From NCBI GenBank assembly GCA_030272585.1, contig BSYQ01000013.1, positions 2,294,001 through 2,358,000 on the forward strand: a stretch of 64,000 bases of DNA, written 5' to 3'. Position numbers and translations under genes: made by a program. The DNA is from Bryopsis sp. KO-2023. Lineage: Eukaryota > Chlorophyta > Ulvophyceae > Bryopsidales > Bryopsidaceae. A model generated the notes under the pieces. That model had not been told where the DNA came from. It worked only from the letters and a program-made list of their open reading frames with translations, and did no database searches. Shown piece by piece: positions 34,141-48,552 of this stretch; positions within the stretch are counted from its first letter, which is position 1, and each line of letters opens with the position of its first letter.

Positions 34141-36902
34141 TCAGGACTTCTGCTGAGCCATGATACACACAGCCTCCGCAAGATCCTCGAAATCACGAAT
34201 GCGAGTGTAAATGGGGACCGAAACTCTGACGTACAGCTTCCCCCATGCCAGTTTCACTGGCACCTCGATTTGAAACTTGTGGTGCAACGTATCCTGAACA
34301 GCCACACACCATCCACACACACACCACATTTGAGTGAGTTTTTACCCAGGATTGAATTTCAGAACAAATTTTATCATCAAAAGAATTATCTATCAGGAAG
34401 TGCCCTGTAGGATTTTATATCCACACCTGAACGTGTTCAATGGCTTTTGGATCAGCCGGGTCAGCGACCTCGTCTCTCAGTCTGACCATTGCCATCGACG
34501 GACACTGCAAAGGCCCCGGCACCAAGCAATCTGTTCCCCATGCATCGATGAGGATTTGAACACCCGCCGCCAGGGTTTCCTCGATGTATTTCGCAGCCCT
34601 CTCACTGCCCACAGCTTCCCAAAATTTGAGGACGCATGGTAGCGACAGGTATGGGCTGTAATCTCTATTACCTAGCCGTCACACCACCACAGACATTCAC
34701 TCAAGGATGGCCCGGACTGGAGCAATGCACTACCAGTGATTCGAACGCAACATCATCTTAAAGATCCAACAAGAAGAAGGGTAAGACCTCAATCCAAACA
34801 ACAAAAAACAAAAAAAAACCAAACAACACATCTTTTTTTGTCAGGTGCATATTTTTTTAGCAACGACACCACAGGAGGCCTACCATCCCAAGCAAAATCG
34901 GCTGGAAACCCAAGCACTGAAGTGCCTGACGTCACCAACGGTTGCACTTGGTGTTTGTGCTTGTCTGCAACGTAGAGGACGGCACATCCTTTACACGAAC
35001 ACAGCCATTTGTGGCAATTGCCCACAAAGAAATCAGGATCCCATTGTGAGATATTGACAGGCATCATTCCAAGAGCATGTGCACCGTCCAGCAACACAGG
35101 AATCCCCCTGTGTTGACAATAAAACAAGTCTTGCATGTCAGTCTGGAAGGGGGGGTACCATCAGGGAACTGATTCCCTGATGGAGCAATACTTCTCTTCT
35201 CAGGGCGTTCAAAATTGCTGGTAAGTTAAACGAACAGAAGTTGCTTATGCAAGATTCAGCACACGCTGAAAGGGGAGGTGGTGTTCCCAATGGCAGGTCG
35301 AACAAGGAGACAGAAACCTCAACATTGTGCGTTTCGTTTTCTGAGCAGCGATGTTCCATGGCCATCTTTCAAACAATTTAAGAAATTGATGCTGCCTTTG
35401 AAAACCACACAATCTCCTCACCGTTTCTTGCAGAGGGCTATCAATTCTCCTACTGGGAGTTTCATGGCAGTGTTGCTTGTTACAACATCAAAAATAGCTA
35501 ATTTCGCATTCGATGGAAGGGTATTTTCGACGACAAAGATGATGTCATCAGCGCTCCTGTACAAATCCACATAAAACTATTCAAATGTAGGTCAGTCTGA
35601 CCTGGACTCCAGGAATACACCACTGTGGAGGGTTTATTCGGCCCCCGTCTTTTTTAAAGGATCTTTCAATGTTATTTGCAAGAGGATTTCTTCTGGTGTT
35701 GCATTCCCTTGGTGAAAAATTCATGAATTAGGTTACTACCTAGGCACATCAAACTGGGAAGTCGTATAAAACTCCACCTTGGTGGTTGAATTATGTCCCC
35801 GATGACGAGGTCTGCCCCGGTCGCCTCGCACACCACTGTGGCAATTTTCTTCACGGATTTATATCCGACATTCAAAACGAACACTGCATCCTCTGGGGTG
35901 AGGCTGATGGATTTGATCGCAGCATTCAGCCCAGTTGTTGCGTTTGGGACGAGGACGAGATTCTGAACGGTGCCCCCCCCAAAAAAACAGGATGCTCAAA
36001 ATAACCATTAAAAAACAACAAAGGAAAATTCTGAAATCCACACTTCGATGCTACAACTTGCCACTGAATCGAATCAATTCGGAGAATACATAAACGTTTA
36101 CACAATCACATTCTACGTTTTAAATTATTTTTACGATTTAATTGTTTTTTTGGAAAACAGAAATTTGTTGGGTGTGACAGATTCATGGAGTCAGACAGGA
36201 AGTGCACTCACTTGGGGTGGGCATGATATGAAAGAGGCCATTTCCCGTATGACATGACCTAGAAGGGGAAGCAGCTCCCTTCACACCAAGACAAATTTCT
36301 CAACACCATCCGATTTCTTAAGTTTTTATACAATCAAGTGATGTCCCTCTCAGAAATCCTTCTGGTGTGTGGTTGACAAAATCTGGGAAATCATAAACTG
36401 AGAAGAACCACTCTAGCACATTTTTGATGAATCACTGGAACAACAATCAAATTGCAATAGGCCAAGGGGTCACACTGAGGATTTCTAGAATGGGAAACAG
36501 GATGGAGATGTCGCTCAATCGTGTGACGTCTTTGATGACAAATTGACGATTTGTGCCACTGCCACGTTTTGCCCACCTATCCCAAAACTTCAACGGTTGG
36601 GCCTCGCAGAGACGCCGCCACTTTTCAGCGTTCAAATAAGCGGGCTTCAAGACTGCTCCGAACGCACCGTGACTGAAGAAGGTCCACTTGTCGAAGTCGA
36701 TCAGGAACAACTCCCGACAAGACTCCCCAAACTGGAGCTCACCATCCACTCCCGCCTCCTCCAGTTCGTCCGACCCATCGAAGGGAGTGACTGGCGGGGT
36801 GTATTTCGATTCTGGTAAAGAAATCAAGCGCTCGAATTGCTCGGGTCTGACGCTGTGTGTCTCTAAGTCATCGCCGCCCTTTTTGCTCCCTGCGGCCCCC
36901 AT
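34141..36902 (-). CDS. Class V (isopenicillin-N-epimerase-like) PLP aminotransferase
   Basis: PLP-dependent enzyme of the IPNE/cysteine-desulfurase fold; substrate unknown. Exon 1 from the ATG at 36902 ('MGAAGSKKGGDDLETHS'), with the family signature 'FLIDFDKWTFFSHGAFGAV' and 'AQPLKFWDRW', to about 36560. Then about 36268-36219 ('VIREMASFISCPPQ'), joined in phase to about 35964-35770 ('NLVLVPNATTGLNAAIKS', 'YKSVKKIATVVCEATGAD'); about 35556-35420 ('LAIFDVVTSNTAMKLPVG'); about 35112-34870 ('IPVLLDGAHALGMMPVNIS', and 'GNCHKWLCSCKGCAVLYV' with the Schiff-base Lys in HKW); about 34667-34427 ('RAAKYIEETLAAGVQILI', 'LVPGPLQCPSMAMVRL'); last about 34295-34141 ('VRVSVPIYTRIRDFEDLAE' and TGA). Asp of LLDGAH and Lys of HKW, the key PLP contacts, are present. 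Gly2 and Ser6 of the N-terminus fit an N-myristoylation signal. Confidence 0.9.
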
Positions 36903-38246
36903 ATTCTTTCGATCGTTGGGCAGAAAACGAACCAACCAGAGTTTTGAGCGGCGTTTTCGGAGACCACAGAGGCCTCGATTTGGAACGATGCCATCAACCA
37001 CAATGGGGTGCAAAAAGCCAACATGAATCCGAAACGGGTTGGTAATTGCAGTTGGTTTTCTCCAGCCTGTCTGCTCGTTGCATTCCCAGGAAACACGTTC
37101 AATCCAGTTCAAACAAACAAACAAACAAACATCAATCCAGTTCAATCCTCCACCAGTTTACATGGTTCGATCAACCTGTTCCACCCCCCCCCCCAAAAAA
37201 AAAAAAGAAAATCACATTCTAGACATTAACAACAAAGACAGTCCTGATTTCTACTTCCACATTCTTGTCTTCTTTGGTAACAAGGCGCAGTTTTCGATCC
37301 AAAGACACCTCCTCCTTTTCACAGTTTGTTCCTGTTTCGGCTGGTTCCGGCTGGCCGGGAATTATAATGGAAACAAAAAGAACAAAGGAATTACCACCTT
37401 TGTTGCATGGCTCTTTTTATCAATGTTATAGAGATTAAGCACCTGATGAATTGCACCGGTGCACAGATGCCTCCCTGTGCATCAGTCCACCCATCAGAAA
37501 AGAAGAAGAAAAACTCCCATTCTTTATAAACTCTATCTCTCAGCATAATGACCCGCAATCCAACTAGTGACGATAAAAAACTGGCAGTCCAAAATCCCAT
37601 TTTGAGCATCTTGTTGGAATGATCAAATCGGTATCACAAACGGGGGTTTACCACTTGTATTGTCATGGAGTGATCCTTAAGAAGCTGAATTCAACAAATG
37701 GAGAGATGGAATGAAGCCTTGAAACAGAAATTAATGCAGCTCATGAGGAAAAAGAGTCCATGCATAGCAAGAGATCTAATTGCCCCTTTTCGCCATTTTG
37801 TGCCATTCGGTTCTGACAGATGTACACGACTGAATGCCCACAAGGGATAATATCCTGTTCCAGATTATCAGGCGCTCTGCCAGAAGCATGCATTACATCA
37901 TCACATAATATGAAGCCAATTCCTGGAATTTGTCTATTTTAGGCAACAATCCAACACCAACATGAAGCTATTTCCTGAAAGTGCAGCTGAAAAAACAGTG
38001 GAGGTGAAAAAGTGGCTGACACACATTATTTCAAGAAAACCTGGAACAGACTGGGGGATCTATACTAAAAAAAAACTATTTTTTGGCTGATTCCTTGACC
38101 AAAACCTTGATATTGTAGATACCACGCTCTTTCTCCAGGGAAAAAACACAATCTGAAACTACACACTACATCCCGTTAAATTAACCTCACATCCCTTCTA
38201 AAAAAAACACACACACATATGTCCACATCTTTCTTGAAAACTGATT
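36903..38246. other. Intergenic region between aminotransferase and epimerase genes
   Basis: No convincing exon. It contains a (CAAA)n run near 37117-37131 and poly-C/poly-A runs near 37185-37206. It likely holds the aminotransferase promoter and the epimerase 3' UTR. Confidence 0.5.
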
Positions 38247-40687
38247 TCAAGAGTAAGCGGCATTCAATTCTCCCATGCCACGAACCTCATGGTAACCCGC
38301 TTTCCACATGCTGCTCTTCACATCATTCCTGATGGAGCCATCAGAATTGACCGACCAAACCGCCAACCCATCATCAGAATCCAGCAATTCACATACGTAG
38401 AATTTGACCACATCTTTCACCAAATCGTCATGAATTCCACCCCCTCTATGCTTCTTTTCGGTGGCAGCCATTCGCATGACTTCAAGCTGAGGCCACCAAG
38501 CCAACTCCCCGACCTCCAGCAAACCTCCTGTTTGATCGTCCCTGCCTTGCTCAAAAGAGTGGCGTACGTACTCATCGAAAAAATCCCAATCTGGGGTGCG
38601 GCCAAGAGCGATTTCAGCCTCGACCTTCATCCAGGCAAACTCCACGAGATGACCATAGGCTGTCAAAGGGAATTCGCCTTTTTGCTCTCCAGTCAGTGTT
38701 CTTTTGGAAACTGCAACTGCTGGGTTTTTAGGGTAAAACAGCAGGCTTGCGGAATCCACAACACTTTCAAGCAATTCCTTGACTTCGGGATCAACGGATA
38801 CTTTCACTAGTTCAGCCAAAGACAGTACCTGCCAATTCAAAAAAGCAAAGCAGTAGATTCAATCTGGAAGCACCAAAGGATTCTTGTGGGGTTTACTAAA
38901 CAAACCACAGTAACCCCATGCCTTTTGACTTTTGAGTTTTGACTTGCTCAATGCAGCATTGGGTGGCCAACAGGTTTCCCTTTTCAGTACATATCCAAAA
39001 TATGTCTGGAAAACTGGATACTGCTATTCTTGATCGGCTATTTTTCACACACCAGTCCAATAATGCCGTTGTCAGTTTTAAATCCACGAGTGCCCAGCGA
39101 GCCCGATCCTTGGGGCTCCGTCACCAAACTCCAGTCTTTGTTAAAATCCTCGAAAAACCCTCCAATCGCATTAACGTTGTCCACAGCGTTTTCTGAAATG
39201 AGGCCGGGAATGTCCAGCGCCGCCTGCAATGCACCACCATCTTTGCTTGCTTTGTAGTACTCCACAAATGCAAAAATCAGATTGGTGTGACCTGCAAAAA
39301 AGGAAAAAAAGAAACATCTCCAACAAAACGAAAGAAACAGGAGCGAATGCAATCCATTTCATTTGCCAATTTTCCGGTGGGTGAAAATTCTTGATTAAAT
39401 TCCACCTTGCAAAAAAAATCACTCCTGATTATCAACACCAAGAAATGCTCGACCGGCAAAAATTTGGCTGTTTTCAGCAACCAAACCTTGTAGGTATTTT
39501 CCTTCATCAACAGGGGCTCCAGAAATATCGGTCGAGAAGATGTAACCTTTATCCTCTTCGTCCCAGAAATTTTTCACTATAAAATCATAGCCTGACTTGG
39601 CTGCGGCTAGGTAGTCTTTCCCAGGTTCAGAGAACCCATGCACATGGGCCCAGGACAGTGCCCAGAGTAATCTAGGCTGACTGACCAGCGTCTTGGTCCC
39701 TGCAACAATTAAGATATTAATAAATATTAATTATATATTATTATTATTATTATTATTTTAGACCTTGAGCTTTCAGCTTTTAATGCTGTCTGACTTTCAG
39801 TAGGGTGCTGCAATTTCTTTAATCCCTCAGGTACCCAAAACAGTCCAATGGTGGGTTGGAACTGGAAACCATTTCTCGTTGTTGGGTGGTGCTTTTCTTG
39901 AAGTTACCTTCAGGGTTTTTTCCGTCGATTGTTTCACCCAGTGTGTATCCTCCATTTCCGGAATCCACCGTTTCGAGCCAGGATGGGAGGGTCTTTTCCG
40001 AGAGGATATTTTTCAGGCTACCAGCTAGTTCCTCCAAAGTATCATCTGACTCATCCAAGCAATTAGATTTTTATTTATTTTTATTAGATTTTTTTAACAC
40101 GCAAAACCGTCACCGATGAAATTAAAACATTGCTTCAAAGAGCAAATCTGTATATTTAAGTAATAAAAACAAATTGGAGCTACTGTCTGTCTGGTCAAAA
40201 TAAGATTGATGTGTAAAATCCTCCAATTTTCAGCTCCTCGGCTCTTTCCAAAAAAAGGGCAAAAAGATGGAATAAATACCTGTTTCTGCAAAAATAACCA
40301 ATACAAGAGATATCCTCAGAACAGAGCCCAAATCAATTATGCTGCAGTTTGAAAATGCCACCAATGAACTCTTTTCCATCATGTGTGGGGCAACCTTTTT
40401 CTCTTTTGTATTTGTCGATCCGAAAAGAAAAGGCCGGCAGAACAGGATTTGAACGGTTTTGGATAGGATTCCCGAACTTATCTCAGACACCCCCCCACAC
40501 ACAAAGCCCCAATCGGCGGAGACATGTTACATATCCAAAACAATCGCCAAACGCGCGCAACATGGCTGATTTGTTCTTGTGTCTTCTCGAACCAACCTAT
40601 GCATTGCGGATTGAATCCACCAGCGACGAGCCAATGGCACCCAACCACACACAACAGAACAAAACACACCCGCAGCATGACGATCAC
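38247..40687 (-). CDS. AGE-family (N-acylglucosamine 2-epimerase/mannose isomerase-like) enzyme with signal peptide
   Basis: Predicted (alpha/alpha)6-barrel sugar epimerase or isomerase. Exon 1 (40687 to about 40601) encodes a signal peptide, 'MLRVCFVLLCVVGCHWLV' then AGG. Later exons: about 40049-39906 ('NILSEKTLPSWLETVDSGN', 'GGYTLGETIDGK'); about 39640-39460 ('YLAAAKSGYDFIVKNFWDE', 'GYIFSTDISGAPVDEGKYL'); about 39291-39045 ('LIFAFVEYYKASKDGGAL', 'GGFFEDFNKDWSL'); and about 38831-38247 ('TAYGHLVEFAWMKVEAEIA', 'DDQTGGLLEVGELAWWP', 'WKAGYHEVRGMGELN' and a stop). The 'GHLVEFAW' and 'W..GYH..R' motifs carry the family's conserved His residues. Enzymes of this family interconvert N-acetylglucosamine/N-acetylmannosamine, mannose/fructose or glucose/mannose units of oligosaccharides; which one applies here cannot be told. 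A signal peptide is unusual, since characterised members are mostly cytosolic. Confidence 0.8.
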
Positions 40688-41916
40688 CGTTTGGTTTGGT
40701 TTGCTCTGCGCTTTGGTTTTCTCTCTCCTGATTCTTCAAGTAGTCGTTATCGGTACAACGTTCTACTCTCTTTGATTTGACACTTGAAGCGGTTTTCTTG
40801 TCACGGCGCCCCAAGTGGCAACACCCCAGGACCGACCCTTGATCTCATCACCGTTGCGCGGGGTAAGAGAACGATCCCCCTTGTCATGCTTCGACACAAA
40901 AACTGCCGCCGCCAACTCCGTTTGCTACGATCACGAACGCCATCTTGGACTCTCTTCACTCGCGGCCTTTCTTAAGCTATCTGACCATGATTCTCTCTCG
41001 TCACCTCGTTTTCAAGAGCAGGCAAGGCTATTTTCCAAGTGGCGGCGACGTCCATAGTCGTCATTCATCCACTTTAGCGCAAATGCGTTGAGAGAGAGAG
41101 AGGCGGCGTTTGATTTCAGAGTTTGTACTCACACGCGGTCGTTTTCGTTTCCCGCACGCCCCTGGTTGTTCATGGTTGTTGGTGGTGGTTTTTTTTTTCT
41201 TTTTTTTTCTTTTTTTCCATCTTAAGATGGAAACCAACTGCTGTGAAGCGCGTAAAGGAGTAACAAGCGAGAAGCGAGACCAAAGCGAGAGATGAGAACA
41301 GTTGGAGTGAAAGGCAGTTCAGTTGTGCTGGCTATTATGGAGTTAAGGGCCTTAACTCCCACTGGCAGTGGGTTGATGTAAATATCATATTATGTGCACT
41401 CAAATATCGTTCACATCGTATTTCCATTCACAGCGTTTTGGGGGGTCAAATCCTATAGTGGGAGCCAAAATGCTTGCCAACGCGTTCGCGTTTCTTGAAA
41501 CGTGAGACTATAAAAATGGTAGTATTCAAGACGGTGGAACACACTGAAAACACCAGGGCCCGGAAAGCCGGATTACATCCTTACACAATACCACATCCTT
41601 TTTATCCTCAGTCAACACAACAGAAACAACTCCGAAGTCAAACTTCGGTCCAAAATCCTCTAACCATAACCCAATTGGAAACACTGAATCTCCTCACTTC
41701 ATCCAAAACATGTGACATTCCCAACCACATTCAACTCAACTCCAAAATTAGTTCCAGCTCATCAATCTCAATCAACTCAAATCTTTCCCATCTATACCAC
41801 AATTTCTACAGAGACCTTACCCTGCTCCAAAGTCGCTGCTGAAAATGTCGTCGCTATCGGACGGTGTTAAAGAAGTGTTTTCTTTGTTCTCTCTCCATCC
41901 AAAAAGTCGAGCCCCT
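40688..41916. other. Stretch without recognised gene
   Basis: A plus-strand frame at 40815-41057 has coding-like composition but no motif. 41470-41842 is a low-complexity Ser/Thr/Asn frame. An (AG)n run at 41091-41103 and two adjoining palindromes at 41339-41372 are the main structures. It should hold the epimerase promoter. Confidence 0.4.
41339..41372. repeat. Two abutting perfect palindromes
   Basis: GGAGTTAAGG-G-CCTTAACTCC (41339-41359) is followed with a 2-bp overlap by CCCACTG-G-CAGTGGG (41358-41372). Both arms are perfect, so tandem hairpins are possible. Function unknown. Confidence 0.85.
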
Positions 41917-41917
41917 A

Positions 41918-42443
41918 AACCTCCTCCCCATCCACATCCACATCCACATGTATATGTATATGTATATGTATATGCAAAGAATCCGGCCCTTTTTCTTGTG
42001 CGTCCATGTCAACATCCAGACCTCCCCCCCCCTGCCCCCCAACGTCATCATCCGCAACAGGTGGCGGCGGACCTGGGATAGGTGGCGGCGGTTGTGCGAT
42101 TGGTGCTGGAGGTGGCGCGACAGGCACGGGCTCTTGTGCGACCGTAGGCGGTTCGCCGAATAAATCTGTACAGCACACAGTCCTAATACTGTCGCACTTT
42201 ATAACATAATTGGCGCACAAAAGTAAAAACATGGCGCACAAAGGTAAAAACATGGCGCACACATTTACCTGCTTGCCACTCTGCCAGAATTGACCGCAGA
42301 TCGTCCCGCCGCGGGCACTCGTTTTTGCGGTGGCGCCTCCACACGGTTCGGCTCAGAATGACACGATGGCAGGCGGGACAAGTAGGGTACTTACCCTGTC
42401 TCTTTTTGAAACGCGCCCACCCTATGTTCTTGTGGTGCATGGT
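41918..42443 (-). CDS. C2H2-like zinc finger plus proline-rich protein, possible transposon-derived fragment
   Basis: Exon 1 (42443 to about 42271) encodes a CxxC...H.....C finger, 'YPTCPACHRVILSRTVWR' then 'RHRKNECPRR', followed by 'DDLRSILAEWQA'. The donor at GCA G|gtaaat joins in phase (G|AT) to exon 2, about 42166-41918, 'DLFGEPPTVAQEPVPVAPP', a long Pro-rich stretch, an acidic Gly-rich stretch, then a His-Ile/Asp-Val repeat (HIHIHIHIHVDVDVD) encoded by a CATATA/CATCCA microsatellite, ending 'GEEV' and a stop. The order finger, short linker, Pro-rich region resembles N-termini of some large eukaryotic transposases (for example KDZ-type), but no catalytic domain is present; that parallel is inference from memory. 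The intron contains a 21-bp tandem repeat with 'catggcgcac' units. Confidence 0.45.
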
Positions 42444-44103
42444 TATAAAAAAATATAGGCAAGTAAAAAGACTGTCCACTTGCACCACTTCCAGTCTTTC
42501 AACAGATATTAGTAAGCGACACTGTAAAATAAGCTCTTAGATGTGTTGATGCGACAACCGCGTGCGACATGTTGCAATGTTGGGCAGGTTTATGACGTCC
42601 TTGCTCCGACACTTTTAGTGTCACTTTTATTCTTCGATTTAACGTTGAAAAGGAACGTTTGGGAGTCGAACCCTGATACGCCGAACGTTCTTGAATGATT
42701 TACCACGATTTCGCGTTGTCAAACCCGACTTTGGATTTTCAACGGTAATTTCGCACTTTCGCACAGGGGTGCTTTTCCCATAGCACATGCATCTCATTAC
42801 TTTCGCCATGGGATGGACAACACTGGAAGGTATTCTGAGCTTTTGGTGGAGTTTGTGTTTGTCTGAGCTGCACTTGATTATATTTCATGTGATGAAGAAA
42901 CAAATCCCAAGAAATTGAGTGTGGCTTCTTTCATGGCATGGAGAAGCACCATCCATTTGGTACCATCCATTTGGGGGCTGGCTCGTATTCTAGGCCCTTC
43001 ACAGGTTGGCTGATCATTTGCGCTGCGGAAGTGATTTTATTCCCTTTGAGTAGCATAACTCCTGTCTCTTGTTCCTTATAAGTTGTGGTTTGAAGGGGGG
43101 ACGAAACTACATAAGTAAAGGACAGCCTGTTGGCTTTCTTATGGTGCCTGAGATGGTGACTTGCGCCTTTTAGAGCATCCCCACCGCGGAACTCATCCTC
43201 ATCTCAACTCGCGCACGTGCGAGCGAATCGCGACTATCGTTACAATGCCGATACACCTTGCTTTTGCTTGAGTGGTTTTGTGTGGAACATCAAAAACCTT
43301 TGGAGAAGCTGGCACCAGCCCAACACAGTTCCAGGGCGGATTACTCAGATTCAGATCGACTTGTCTTGGAGTGGGACATCAAAACGTCATGGGTGCTGGG
43401 TGATGGGCACGCCGTTTGTTCTGGAGTTGAAAAATTGCGCAGGTCGTCCCCAATCGCACTGGAAACTTTCGGCACGATCAAAACAAGACAGAACTTCGTT
43501 CGCACCTCACAAACCATTCTTGCTGAAAAACTGAGTCGTGCCGCTCTATGGCAGACGCGGAGAGCGACAGTCTCAGCCGCTCGATATGCTGGACCGCAGA
43601 CAATCGCTGGGCCCGATTTTGACGGAAACACGCTGGCTCCGACGCACTTTCGCACCAGCCAAAATTTCCCCCAGCCAACAGCCAATTCGAGTTTTGGCGT
43701 TCGGTTGTACAGATCGAGGTTCGCAAATTTCCGCAGGCAAAACTTCGCAGTTCGGTGGACGAGGCAGTCGGTGACTTGGGGCCCCGGGTAGCGTTTTCCC
43801 TGGTCCCATATCGTTTTCCCAGTTCTGACCCACGCAACTCGTTGGACGGTGAAACCCTACTTGCGACTGGGGTGGGCCAGTTCGCTTGAACGATGTTACA
43901 GGTGCCACTGCGAAAGCCTGAGCGTTCGGTGGCACTCAAGCAGTTGAGACGGCACCTCTTGCAGTTCGCAGCTCTCGTTGCCGTCGTTCGAGTCACTCCT
44001 TACGTGCTCCAAGCATTGGACAGCTCCTCCTCTCAAAAGTCCTCCTGAAACAACAGGTCGACAGAAAGGCGATTCTCACTCGACCAGGGGGTTCGCAGCG
44101 AAA
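42444..44103. other. GFAT upstream region, no assigned gene
   Basis: 42444-43200 shows no gene. 43200-44100 is CG-richer and open in at least four frames on both strands (for example 43258-43791 plus, 43996-43478 minus), none with a recognisable domain. The pattern fits a stop-poor non-coding stretch or a decayed element rather than a gene. The GFAT promoter and 5' UTR should lie at its right end. Confidence 0.4.
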
Positions 44104-47406
<3,303 letters not shown>

Positions 47407-48552
47407 GTGGCAGAAATGTACATTTTGCAACGACAGCTCTGTAGAGTAATCAGCCGAAGGAAAAAGAAAAAGGAAAGATTCTGAAGGGTACCATGACGTT
47501 CCAAATTTTTGTGTGGAAAAGTGGTGTTCTGCATGGGTGACTTATTGACAGTGAGAAAAAACATGCCAGAAAGAAAGATGAAAAAGGATCTCCACATGGA
47601 AAAAGGCAAAAGTTGGGGTTTTAAAAAAAAGTATGGGGGTTGAAAAAAGAGAAAAAGTGCCGGGCCTCTGAAAAGAAAAAGCATTACTCGAGTATTGGGG
47701 AAAAGATTCAATCTGCAAAGGGGTTGGGGGTGGGGGAAGAGAAAGAAAAAGCAAAGCTGGAAACGGGGAATTATGGAATGAGACTCTGAAAGAAGAAGAA
47801 TTTCTGAAAAGACGAGACTGAGGAACGGTGTTTCGAGGCCAGTTAAGTTTACGAAAAATTAAAGAGTAAAAAAGTGAGAATTTGTGAGTGTCAGTTTTTT
47901 TTGGTTTTTTTTATGGGGGGGATTATTTTCTCTTTCCGGTTCCTAATTGTCGACGAAGAGTTTGGTGGTCCATGCTTTAAAGAAAATGAAAAAAAAATGG
48001 GAAGAAGAAGAAGACAATATTGGGGTTTTTAATGAAACTTTGGGTTGGTTAGATGAGGTCTGACGAAATTCAAGGGGGGGGATGGAGTAAAGTCTTGCAT
48101 GGTGGTGAAAGTAAAGAAAGAAAGAAAAAATATACATATTTCTACACATTTTTTTTGTTTGTTTCTGTTTTAAATGTCACAGGCCTCGAAGGGACCATGT
48201 TTGGAGTGTGAATTGTCAATGATTTTTCAGCATCTGTGATTGTTGTTGGGAATTCTTGGGAATTGGGCGAAGAGATTGTTTGGGGGAGGCACTCTGGGGA
48301 TTATGACCTGAAAAAGTAGGAGGGGTTTTAAATGCAAGTTGCAATATCTGACTATGATTCATTCCACAACATTCCACAACATCACCACCAACGAAATGAT
48401 CTGGGAAAAAGAAATAAAACCACCTCTTGCCATGGATAGAAAATGGTTAACTCGATCCAGTTCTTCCCGCAAGCATCTGGACAACCGATTGAAATAGATG
48501 CACCGACTTCCAACCGGTTCCTGCCCTCGTTTTGGTTGATTTCAGAACGTGG
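47407..48552. other. GFAT 3' flank and CCDC24-like 5' flank
   Basis: Strongly A/G-rich on the plus strand (many GAAAAAG-like runs between 47450 and 47880), then AT-rich. No coding exon is supported. It should contain the GFAT 3' UTR and the next gene's promoter. Confidence 0.55.

Noticed and set aside
42655-42700. Possible tRNA T-arm (minus strand, GGGTTCGACTCCC)
   Set aside because: Only three T-stem pairs form and no anticodon or acceptor arm can be built around it.
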